Notes under the pieces: model-generated
The model's database searches: none
What the model was told of the DNA's origin: nothing
The model's input: only the letters and a program-made list of their open reading frames with translations
Shown: positions 46,085 to 55,771 of the stretch, piece after piece
How positions within the stretch are numbered: position 1 is the stretch's first letter
Layout of the letters: every line of letters begins with the position of its first letter
Assembly (NCBI RefSeq): GCF_030272615.1
Contig: NC_081413.1
Location: forward strand, 724,000,649 to 724,062,648
Reading direction: 5' to 3'
Origin: Cryptomeria japonica
Taxonomy: Eukaryota; Streptophyta; Pinopsida; Cupressales; Cupressaceae
Length of the DNA: 62,000 bases
Position numbers and translations under genes: made by a program

Positions 46085-46936
46085 GGATTGGTTTCCCTTA
46101 TTTTGTAAGAAGTTCTTAAATTGTTGCGAAAGCTCTGGAGAAATTTACAGGAATTAATGCAAAGATTAAAACTGTTTCAAGTTTCCCTGTGAGTGCATGG
46201 TCTCCTCCTTCACTTAATTTAGAAATCTTTCAGTTATGTTTATTTCTTTTGCATAGCATTTTTTAAGCAAGCATCTGATAGAATCCTCGCAGTTCACACC
46301 ATTAGGGAACGGCTGGTTGCCTTTCTTTTTGCATGGTTAGTTTGAACCCCTCATGCTTAGTTCGGTTATCAAACACATACCATGAATGTAAAAGTTCTAA
46401 CATTGTGCTTGGTAACATGAAAATCTTGTTTTCCTTTGAAGATCGCACTTGATTTATGCAAACATTGTGCTTAAGTAGCTGGTGATGCTTAATTTAATTA
46501 CTTGGAGGTGTTTGTCTGCTTGACTGAATTTGCTATCCTAGTTAGAATTTACATTTCATGTCTCTCTCTTTCCCTATCCTTCCCTCCTTTTTTCCCTTTT
46601 TTTAATATAAAAAATCTGCAGTCCCACCAAAACAGTATCAAATTAACCGATATCATTTGATAAAAAGATTATAAAAGTTCCAGGGAACTTATCTATAAAT
46701 TACCAATTCAACGTAAGTCCTCCTTGTGTTTCCAGCATAAACACATCAAGCCGCTGAAAAAAATCCCGCAGTCAAGACCTAACAAAAGAAACCTTGAGGT
46801 TGTCTCCTCTGATCAAACTTAGAAAACAACATTAGAGACTTCCTTATCTCAAGAGAGAGTAGGATAATCAGTTGGCTATTCTATTCTGCGTTGGCCGTAT
46901 GGAGTTTGCAGCAATGCGATTTCAGACACGTCAACA

Positions 46937-46941
46937 AGATC
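46937..46941. repeat. Target-site duplication AGATC, right of Unit D
   Basis: Pairs with GGATC at 39494-39498, one mismatch. Confidence 0.75.
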
Positions 46942-47163
46942 CCAACTAACTTGAGAAATTCTCTCAACCACCAAGACTTGTTCAATAACTAACTATGACT
47001 TATTCCAACTAGTCCTAATTGAACACAACTTGTAGCTGCTTTACTTGTAATTACAAAAGTGCAAGTAATGAGTAAACTTGCAATTACAAAGTTATTTTTT
47101 TACATGTAACTTGTCAAAACAAAATTATAAATGCATAACTAAAACTATTCCATGTGTCTAAAT
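46942..47163 (-). mobile_element. Unit C, segment 2
   Basis: Reverse complement of the LTR stretch around 27720-27920 and 14370-14600: CAACTTGTAGCTGC..., TTACATGTAACTTGTC. Lies between Unit D and the hAT element. Confidence 0.85.
47156..47163. repeat. hAT 8-bp target duplication GTCTAAAT, left
   Basis: Pairs with GTCTAAAG at 48363-48370. The uninterrupted Unit B sequence (reverse complement near 27690) has the single copy GTCTAAAG. Confidence 0.85.
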
Positions 47164-48362
47164 CATAGAAACGGGACTCGCCCGGACTCGGCGAGTCCGA
47201 GTCCGAGTCATGCTCGCCGAGTCTCTGGGACTCGGACTCGGACTCGTCCAAGTCTAGCGAGCAAACTTGCCAGACTCGCCGAATTGGCGAGTTTGGCTCA
47301 AACTCGCCAAACTCGGCGTGAAATACTACACCTTAAAAAAAAATCCCAATCTAAATAATAAAATTGAAACTTAAGAAATCTCATATTAAAAACATTATTT
47401 ACATTGTATGGCTACTAGCTGGGTTAGTAAAATGACAAAAAAAATACATTTTAAAAAGTTTTTTTTAAATGAATGGTATCGTGTTTGTTCACTACAACCT
47501 TCGCCTGAGACTGAGAAAAATTAGGGTTACAACATGTCAGCCAATAGAAAAATAACACCCGGCACCTTTATTAAATAATAAGTTTTTTTGGCCTCGCAGG
47601 GCGCTGCCCCTCGACCCCGCCCTGTATCGTGACAGGGAGCGCGCAAGGGGCGATGCCCCTTGACCCTCGTTGAAAAATATGGGGGGAAATTGCGTCGATA
47701 GAAGTAGGGAAAATTTAAGCTCAGAGTCTAACACTGATTGGATCGACCAGGTAGATATAGAGGTTGAGACTGTAGCCATGGCAGAGGAGGAGCGGAGAGC
47801 ACGAGCACAGACAAGAGATTCAAAGGCAGATAGTGACACGGATGTTCTTGATGTTGGTGAGCATGGCATGGTGTCATGGGGAGCGGCTATGGCTGTCGAA
47901 TCATCCAGGACCTACCTTAGACGCCTTCGCAGGGGGCCGGGGCCGGAGGGTGCAGGCTCCTCTGAGCCATAGGCTTGTAGTTGTATTTACCTTTGGTATT
48001 TGTATGAAACATTTGATGATGATCATATGATGACATGGATTTTTAATTCCATGAGTTTTTTAATATTGTATACATTTGACAATATTTATATATCTATGTT
48101 TGTTATTTCCTTCAGCTACAATTTGCTTTTATGCTTATGTGATTGATGTATACTTGTGTATGTAATCAAATGAGCCCAGTTTGATGATGTTATTGTGTCT
48201 TTAAGGTGTATTCAATAAAGGGTGTCTGAAACAAGTTTTAAATCTTTAAAAATCTCTAAATTTCTTGATTTTTCCACTTTCCCGAGTCCAGCCGAGTTTG
48301 GAGCCGAGTTTGATGCCGAGTCCGAGTTCGAGCCGAGGCCGAGTCCGAGTCCCGTTTTTTTG
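47164..48362. mobile_element. Non-autonomous hAT transposon, 1.2 kb
   Basis: The inverted termini CATAGAAACGGGACTCG and (reverse complement of the right end) CAAAAAAACGGGACTCG match at 15 of 17 bases, with CA...TG ends and an 8-bp duplication, as in hAT elements. Subterminal zones are packed with ACTCGG/CGAGTCC words on both sides (47170-47320 and 48285-48355), probably transposase-binding repeats. It contains a small ORF but no transposase. It would need a hAT transposase supplied elsewhere. Confidence 0.85.
47670..47972 (+). CDS. Small ORF inside the 1.2-kb hAT element
   Basis: 100 codons with an acidic middle (SDTDVLDVGEHG) and a Gly/Pro-rich end. It could be a relic of a transposase C-terminal tail, since many plant hAT transposases end in acidic low-complexity sequence, but no dimerisation-domain motif is visible. 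Function unassigned; probably not a gene in its own right. Confidence 0.25.
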   Translation: MKNMGGNCVDRSRENLSSESNTDWIDQVDIEVETVAMAEEERRARAQTRDSKADSDTDVLDVGEHGMVSWGAAMAVESSRTYLRRLRRGPGPEGAGSSEP

Positions 48363-50702
48363 GTCTAAAGACACGACTCTAACTGCATCATCCTTTGTCT
48401 GTGATGATCTTCATGTCGCTTTAGGATGCTAGAACTTGAAGTATTTTGGATTGGTAAAGACATCTTGAACCGGAACGGGAACTTGCATCCTTATCTTCTT
48501 GCTTGGGGTAGTACTAGCTTTTCAAGAGGGAAAGGGCTGCCTTCCTCTTTTCATGTCATGACATCTTTGTCTTGAAAGCATTCTATGCTCTCAACCATGA
48601 ACTGTTGTTGTATCTATTCTTTCTATCATCCTCCAATCTTGAAATCCACTTGCAAAATAAGGCCCATGCCTTAATCCATTGATTTGGTAGATCATGTGTG
48701 CAAACAAGACTGACATGGGAAGGGATAGATTGATGCAAAAATGGGCTCATAGGTGAATTTCGGGTTCTAGAAGCTGCATTACATGTGTGGGGAAAACAAG
48801 AGCATTAACTTGCAATTGTGGAGAACAAACATGCAACTTCATATGTGTACTGGTTAACTACAAGTTTGCACTTGTAATTGGACCTTTAAGACTCATTTTC
48901 AAGTGTTTTTTGAGTGCATTTTGGATCAATTTCGGGTTCTGGATGGCTGACTGCAGGTAGACTTTAAATGGGAAAAATGAATGAAGGTGTGAAATGAGTG
49001 GATGAAATGGTGGGAATGGTATGTATGGATGATGGCAATGAATATGGATGAAAATGGAAGGATTTTGAGAATGTCGTCTTCAAGAAAATGGGAAGAACTT
49101 TCAACATGTAATCCAGTTCTAAAAACCCGATTTTGAAAGAATGGGTATTTTTCATCTTTGAAACTTGGAATTTCACCAAAAGATGATTAAAATATTCCAG
49201 CCAAAGGGAAGATCAATTATTTTCATCCTACTTGTAATTGGGATATAAAATCCCGAATGCAAGTAAAGAGGGAAAATGGGGAAGATCAATGCAATGTAAA
49301 AATTGTTTTGCCAAGGGGGAAAATCTCTCTCACAAAACCGATTTTAGACAAGAACTAAGAAAACTAACATATATACAAATTGATCAAGGAAACCAAAACA
49401 AACTAAAACAAGAAAAGAAAACAAGAAAAAGAGAAGAGAACATACCTTGATCAATCAAAACGACCTCCCAAGAATAAGAAACAATCCTCGAAAGAAGAGA
49501 AGAAATCTCTTAAATAGACAACAAACCACACTCCAAACCCTAGCCACGTTTTTGAAAAAAATGCCATATGTATCAAAACGCCCATTAAAAGCATGAAGAA
49601 TTGGTCAAGTAAAGCACCCAATCTCCACGCCTAAGCAAGACAAGACAAAACGATTTAGGAAAGACAAGATTCGTGGCACTTGAATGAGGCAAATCGTGGC
49701 ATTTGACAAACACGTTTTTGCTGTTAAAACACCATAAAACCAGCGATAATGTCTTCCAAATGGCGTGAAGATAGTTTCAAAATGGATGAAAATAGGCATG
49801 AAATCAAAACGCCTTCCTTCTTGAATTTCTCCATAAAAATCTTTGGAAATCTTCAACAAAATCCTCCAATATTGCTGGTTGGGTTTTTGGGAAAGAACAA
49901 GTTTAAAATTGCAAAGAACACATGAAATCGGGTTTCTAAAACCCATTTGCAAGTTTAAAAATGCTCACTTTTCATGCATAAAGGTGAGATCGGGTTTGTG
50001 AGAGCAAACAAGTAGTTTAAAATACTTGTAATAGGGAAATAAAACTCCCATTACAAGTTTTAAACAACTCAACATAAGACTAGTAAAGGGAAAATAAAAT
50101 TCCTTTTACAAGTCTCAAAAACAACTTCAAAATAAAACTTGTAATAGGGAAATAAAATCCCTATTACAAGTTTAAGTGACTTTATAAAACTTGTAATGGA
50201 GGAGAAAACCCTCTACCATAACTAAAAATCACGTAAGTGAAACTTTTAAAAAGAATTACAATTTTTATTTTAACTTTATAATTTAAAGTTCACTTGTAAT
50301 ATGCCCAAAAAGTTCCTACAATGACTTAAAAAGCCAAAAAGCAACAAGGGGGAAATAAAAAGTAAGTTACAAATTCTAATTTCATAAAGTGCACTTGTAA
50401 TTAACTAAAAATTTCCCTACAAAGACTAAAACAAAGGAAAACATTAAAACTTGCAACGTAAGGAAAATTTTCCATCTGCAGTTAGGGAGAAAAATCCCGA
50501 AATTGAAGGAAAGACATAGCAAACGAACCCAAAATGCGATGAAATTTGAAACATGGTTTGAGGATGGACTGAGGATTAAGCCAGTCCAGGGATAAGGCGA
50601 AATTCTGCCTCGGGAAGCGTGCCACAGAGTAAAATTTTCATTTTCTGACAATTTTTTTATGTAATGGTCCATCATTTTTTAAAAATAAAAATGAGGACAA
50701 CA
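48363..50702 (-). mobile_element. Unit C, segment 3 (U3 end)
   Basis: Reverse complement of Unit B from about 27700 back to 25349. It ends ATGAGGACAACA and is followed by CATTG. It holds the inverted leader donor (CATAC at 49441-49445, reading AAG|GTATG on the minus strand) and inverted repeat-array units (about 49910-50040). With both insertions removed Unit C is about 3,426 bases, matching Unit B (3,427). Confidence 0.9.
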
Positions 50703-50707
50703 CATTG
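50703..50707. repeat. Target-site duplication CATTG, right of Unit C
   Basis: Exact match to 38622-38626. Confidence 0.9.
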
Positions 50708-51129
50708 AATAGTAGCAATAAGTAAGCTTAAAAATAATAGTAAACAATTGGCCAATCCAACAGTTAATAATGCTAATTAGTTATAGGAACTTTCAGACTC
50801 GAGTCTTAGTCCAAATAATTATAAGAGCAGCAAATTCACTAGCAACAAACCCTTGAACAGAAATGAGTGATCAGCATGAATTCAATTCATTTTGCAATTA
50901 ATAATCATTCACTTACAACTTGTCATATATGAACAGGTAGAATCATTGTACCAAGGGGGCGCTAGGCTGATTTACAATTCTAAAAATCAATATTATTGTT
51001 GGCACAGGCTCCAGCAGCTCCAGTAGGTCTAAAAATGGATGGGGCAGGGGCTAGAAGCAAAGTACCAATGTTAGCACATTTCAAATATTGAAAATGGATA
51101 CGGCATAGCTTGAATAACAACAAAAAATA
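50708..51129. other. Spacer, no gene seen
   Basis: Mixed AT-rich sequence with no ORF of interest. Words such as AATGGATGGGGCAGG near 51040 recur loosely at about 51580, on the far side of the small GC-rich element. Confidence 0.4.
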
Positions 51130-51536
51130 CCTATGTTACCCGAGGACGCGTCCCCGATATTTTTTTCAGCCGTCCTTGTCCCAGGGACGTCTGGGGGACA
51201 GGGGACTCCTAGGGGACGTCCCCATAAATTCTGCGTATAGACAATGAATTTTGACAGTGAATTCTATAAGCAATTTGACTTTGACTCTCAATTTAACACA
51301 AATTTGCCATAAGAACTCTACTAGTTCTTTTATGTTAAGGTTCTATAATGGATATGTGCATGTTTTATCCATGTTTTCATATGAATATTTTAAATTTCCC
51401 TATTTATTTTAATTTTCTCTACTTTTATATAGCCGTCCCCTAGCCGTCCCCAAAATTGGCAAAAAAAATCACTATCCCGGAAACGCGTACCCCCGTCCCC
51501 TGCCGTCCCCAGCCCGAAAACTTGGGGTAACATAGG
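51130..51536. mobile_element. Small GC-rich inverted-repeat element (MITE-like)
   Basis: The termini CCTATGTTACCC and GGGTAACATAGG are perfect inverted repeats. Subterminal parts are rich in GGACG/CGTCCC words (GACGCGTCCCCG, GGGGACGTCCCC, CCGTCCCC repeats), as in the hAT at 55228-58956; the centre is AT-rich. AAAATA flanks both ends, only 6 bp, so class assignment is unsure. No ORF. Possibly a deletion derivative of a related hAT. Confidence 0.7.
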
Positions 51537-51542
51537 AAAATA

Positions 51543-53009
51543 CTCTTAAAAATGTTGATAATGGTGGTGCAGCAGTATTAATGGATGGAATAGGTTCCCG
51601 TTCAACAACTAGTGAAATTTATGGTGGTTGCTGTTTTGGATGGAATTCACATCAAAAAATCTGCTGATCTGCCAATACTTGCTTATTAAATATGAAACCT
51701 AGCATAAATGTGGTGTAGCAACATGTACACTTGGAACCCTGACCAATATTGCCGATTTGTGGAATAATTTGTTTGCAAATATGAATTGTATTTGCAACAA
51801 TAAGAACAATCACAATCCTTGAGTAAAATTGCTTCAAATGGATATGCATGTTTTTGTCCTGAAATTGAATTATGAAATCAAGAGGGTTTATGTCCTCGTG
51901 ATCTCACACACCAAGGGTTTTCACCCTTGAATGCACAATTTCAAAATTTGAATTTGAAATAATGACAAATGGGTTTCTAACTTTTGCCACTTGCCTCTCC
52001 TTTATAAGCGGTTCCTTTTGGGCACTTTATTATTTTTTGTTTTTTCTTCTAAGTGATTAAAAAAGTACTTTGAAATAAAGTAATACATAGATCTTATAAT
52101 GTTTCATTTAAACAACTGCCAGTAATAACATATAATTGCCTTTTTGAAAAGATGATTGGGGCCAAATGTCAATACTATTGTGAAATTATTTCTAATATTT
52201 TGTTCCTTAGCCTACAGGAAATTTAAATAGGCTATAGGTTTTCAATTAATTCCTTCATTTTTGAGAAGGGGACATGACAAACTATTCAAGAGTTGGTTTA
52301 CTTGGGTGAGATTGATCCATATATTGACTGGATTGCATAAGTTGAGGACACCTCCTATTTATGATGAGATTGATGATTTTGAGATTGAAGCCGAGGAGGA
52401 TGTAGTAGAAGCAATTTCTGTTGAATTGAATGACATCATGGGAGATGATGTCAAGCTAGAGGAGTTATTGCCTTCTAGTTTGAGGCTGGAGCCACAACCT
52501 CTTAGTACAAGGGTGGAGCCATATCTGATTGCAAATATGCCTCAAACTATCACTAGAATCTATATAGGAAAGAGGAAATTGTAAATTATTGTAACTTGCA
52601 TCTATATGTAATCTTTGATGGTGATTTTCTATCATCACAATACACGTCATATATATCAATTGTTCAATTTGCGTGAAAATGCAATATTGTATTCTTTTTG
52701 TATTGAAATTTAACAAAAAACACTTCCTTGACATTTTACAGACTCATTTGATGTGCTGATTTTTAAAGTAGTTTAAATATTTTGCATAAAATTTATGGTT
52801 TTTTAAAGGAGTTTTGAGTACGTTTTGAAGTTGTTGAGTTTCCTGAGTCACCTAGTCTGAGTCAAATTTGGGTTTGCCAAGTTTTGCCTGGTTAAGAGTT
52901 ATTGAATTATGATTCACCATTCAGAATGTTTAGGAGGACCAATATTGGTTTTTTTCATTCAGTGCTTGCCAATGGACATTTTACTATCTTCTGTAATGTT
53001 TTTGTGCAG
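51543..53009. other. Gene-poor stretch upstream of the GLR exons
   Basis: AT-rich. The only ORF is 52261-52584 (107 codons, acidic DEIDDFEIEAEEDVVEA stretch), unrecognised and possibly a transposase-tail relic. If the GLR gene is genuine this is intron. Confidence 0.4.
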
Positions 53010-53041
53010 GTTCTCCTTCTCTACAATGTTTTTTGTGCATA
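53010..53041 (+). CDS. Glutamate receptor-like channel, exon fragment around M2
   Basis: Between an acceptor-like TTTTTGTGCAG and a strong donor GTAAGT, 32 bases read FSFSTMFFVH plus the first base of a codon. This is the end of the pore segment of plant GLR channels (family FSFSTMFFAHR). The leftover A joins GA of the next exon to make Arg, so phase 1 is kept. The upstream coding limit is uncertain: either a short exon starts here, or the 5' part of the exon has decayed. Confidence 0.6.
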
Positions 53042-53347
53042 GTAAGTTTCACAGCTTCCTGCTTCATCTATGTTTAATGAACTAATTTTATCTGGTAAGA
53101 GAAGTGACGGTTATTAGCAGTATTTGCCTCAACAATGATTGAAAAGTTCAATTAGTATTTGGCTCCATGTTACTTATAATGACTGAGCAAGTTCCTGGAG
53201 TTAAATTCAAACTTTTTTGTACCCAGATTTTGTTGTTACCACACACAAGTGAATGTTTAGAGTGTTTATCAAGAAGCACCAACTATATTCATCTCTTTAT
53301 ATCTTCAGACTATAAATCTGAGGCAAAACAATTGGGGATTGATGCAG
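53042..53347 (+). other. GLR intron (phase 1)
   Basis: GTAAGT donor and GATTGATGCAG acceptor, 306 bases. An open frame runs through it by chance. Confidence 0.7.
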
Positions 53348-53754
53348 GAGAACAAATTGTGAGCAGCCTTGCACGGATGGTTTTACTTATATGGTTATTT
53401 GTAGTTCTAATCATCAATTCAAGTTATACTGCAAGTTTGACCTCAATCTTTACTGTGCAACAGCTAACACCCACAATTAAAGGAATTGATGATTTGATAT
53501 CAAGCAATCTCCCAATTGGTTATCTAACAGGGTCCTTTGTTAGAAATTATTTGTCAGGGGAGCTTAATATAGCCCAATCCAGGCTAATCCCTCTTGATTC
53601 TCCTGAAAAATATGCTAAAGCACTCTCTGATGGGATTCACAATGGAGGTGTGGGAGCAATTGTAGACGAGTTTCCGGCTATAGAACTCTTTTTATCAAAC
53701 CGGTGTGGTTTTGGTATTGCTGGTCAGCCATTCACCAAAGGTGGATGGGGATTT
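53348..53754 (+). CDS. Glutamate receptor-like channel, exon with M3 and S2
   Basis: It encodes (R)[17 protein letters not shown] with the M3 gate SSYTASLTS (family SYTANLTS-like), [10 protein letters not shown], then the S2 ligand-binding half: [39 protein letters not shown], and [11 protein letters not shown] at the end. Plant GLRs are plasma- or endomembrane cation channels gated by amino acids, with roles in Ca2+ and wound signalling. The frame is intact, and the exon ends at codon phase 0 before GTAAGT (53755). Together with 54042-54449 it forms the C-terminal part; amino-terminal LIVBP, S1 and M1 exons are not in the window. Confidence 0.9.
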
Positions 53755-54041
53755 GTAAGTATTTTCTTCACTTATGGTCATGACTAATTTTTTATGGCCA
53801 CAAGCACACACTTTTGCAAATTTCATTTTTCATTTCCTTGAACTCTCATTCATCCTGATGATGGATCATGGAGTGTGATCTGAAACGTTGATGATTAAAA
53901 ACTTGCACACAATCAAATCCAGAAGCTGTTCACTTAATTATCATGAATTGTGGAAATCTGATAGAATTGACAAATTTTCTAGTTTTCCTCAACATTCTGA
54001 ATTGTATTTATTTCCCTTTTCATTTTTTTGTTTTTTGATAG
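53755..54041 (+). other. GLR last intron (phase 0)
   Basis: GTAAGT donor and TTTTTTGATAG acceptor, 287 bases, T-rich before the acceptor. Confidence 0.9.
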
Positions 54042-54449
<408 letters not shown>

Positions 54450-55219
54450 ACTTTATGACACTGTTCTAGTGAATACAAATCTGTTGAAATTGAAGTAATT
54501 ATACTTCTCCCTTTGCAGATGGAAAGTCCACCTTGACGTGAACTGCAGTTCAATTAAAATGACAGATCCAATCAATGCCAACACTAGGATCAAAATTATT
54601 TCTAAAGTGATATTTGTTCACCAATTGATACCAAAGGTAAAAAGTTGAATCTTTTAAATTATCTACCTCCTGGCTTCCTGCCACGAGTATATCCACTTTA
54701 CTCTTCACTGTTGGTTAGATATAAATTGGTTTGTCACAAATCCAAGCACAATTCAACCTCTTTGTCTAAGAACTGCAACTGAAGTTTCTTTGCTTACTGG
54801 CCTCGTCTATATTCAAAGAGGATTAAATAATTTTTTTGATACAAATCTTCACTGGAAATGGTCGGAGTCAGCATGATACAAACGCTAATTGTCATTGGAT
54901 TTGTATAGATCAGTCTTTATACGAAAAATTTAAGCTTTTTCCTTAGCAGACACAATTTTCTGAAACTGGCTTCAGGATTTTTCAGTACTTAAAGAGAAAC
55001 GTGCTTCCTCAAATTCAGTTGCTTTCATGTAGGTTTAATTTCTTTAAAATTTTAAAATTTAGTGTTTTTTATCTTCTGCTTCCCATTTGTGCAGACAATC
55101 TCTTTCTAAATTATGTGGTCATAATCCATGTACTTGAAGTTGCATTAAATTTGCTTCTTTCTTGCATTATTAATCTTCCACATTAGCATTCTTTAAACTA
55201 GTCTGTATCTAGATCATCA
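54450..55219 (+). other. GLR 3' flank, no further gene seen
   Basis: Probable 3' UTR and downstream sequence, AT-rich. A CTCCCTTTGCAG at 54510-54521 resembles a splice acceptor, so a 3'-UTR intron is possible. No clear polyadenylation site identified. Confidence 0.4.
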
Positions 55220-55227
55220 GTTAAGAG
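55220..55227. repeat. Probable hAT target duplication GTTAAGAG, left
   Basis: Compared with CTTAAGAT at 58957-58964; the inner six bases TTAAGA match. Confidence 0.6.
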
Positions 55228-55771
55228 TGTTCCACGGGCGTTCGGGACGGGGGGATGGGGGGACGAGGGGGACGCGTCTCGGGGACGGGGGGACCAAGGG
55301 CCTAAATTTGGGGACGGCGGGGGGACGGCGGCGGGGGGGGTGGCGGGGTGGTGGTGCTCATATATATACATATAGTACTTGAAAAACTAGTTTTGAAAAG
55401 ATGTATAACAGTATAACAGTATAAGAATTAGATTTCAAATGAAACTATAGGAAATACCAAGATTACTTAGATTAGTGATACGTAACTAATTGCTAATTGC
55501 TAAAACTAAAAGTAAATAAAATTTGACAAATGAAATTGTCAAATTGGAGATTTCTCATTTCTATCATATGAATATCGAAAAAGGAAAACGAAAAATATGA
55601 ATATCTGATGCCATTGCAAAGTCTATAATAATAAAGATGATTACATGATTCATCATTACAATGAGTAGCCAAATACAAATACGTGTAGCAATAGCATTAC
55701 AAAAGAGACGAGTCAAATACAAAATGACAAAACTGAAAAGTGAAAACTCAAACTGTAGCTAATGGAGGCCT

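Larger units (their letters stand above)
39499..46936 (+). mobile_element. Unit D: 7.4-kb TG...CA element with the long ORF
   Basis: Starts TGTTGTGTGTTGCACACG and ends GACACGTCAACA. It splits Unit C within a sequence known from A and B (GGATCC near AACTAACTTGAGAG); the flanks are GGATC (39494-39498) and AGATC (46937-46941), a 5-bp duplication with one change. It contains an ~88-bp array (about 40010-40990), a leader intron signal, the ORF (42156-45802), a TATA-like box (46074-46084) and about 0.86 kb to the CA end. The two ends do not resemble each other, so there is no LTR pair. Same plan as Unit A, but little nucleotide similarity outside the ORF. Confidence 0.85.

Noticed and set aside
47597-47665. 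GC-rich segment in the 1.2-kb hAT as a possible structured RNA gene
   Set aside because: GGGGCGCTGCCCC-like inverted text can pair, but there is no RNA-gene signature such as A/B boxes or a terminator.
51537-51542. AAAATA as an 8-bp hAT duplication
   Set aside because: Only six bases match, in an A-rich setting; not enough to prove the superfamily.
52261-52584. 107-codon acidic ORF
   Set aside because: I could not tie it to any family. It could be a transposase-tail relic, but with no core domain nearby it is not called as a gene.
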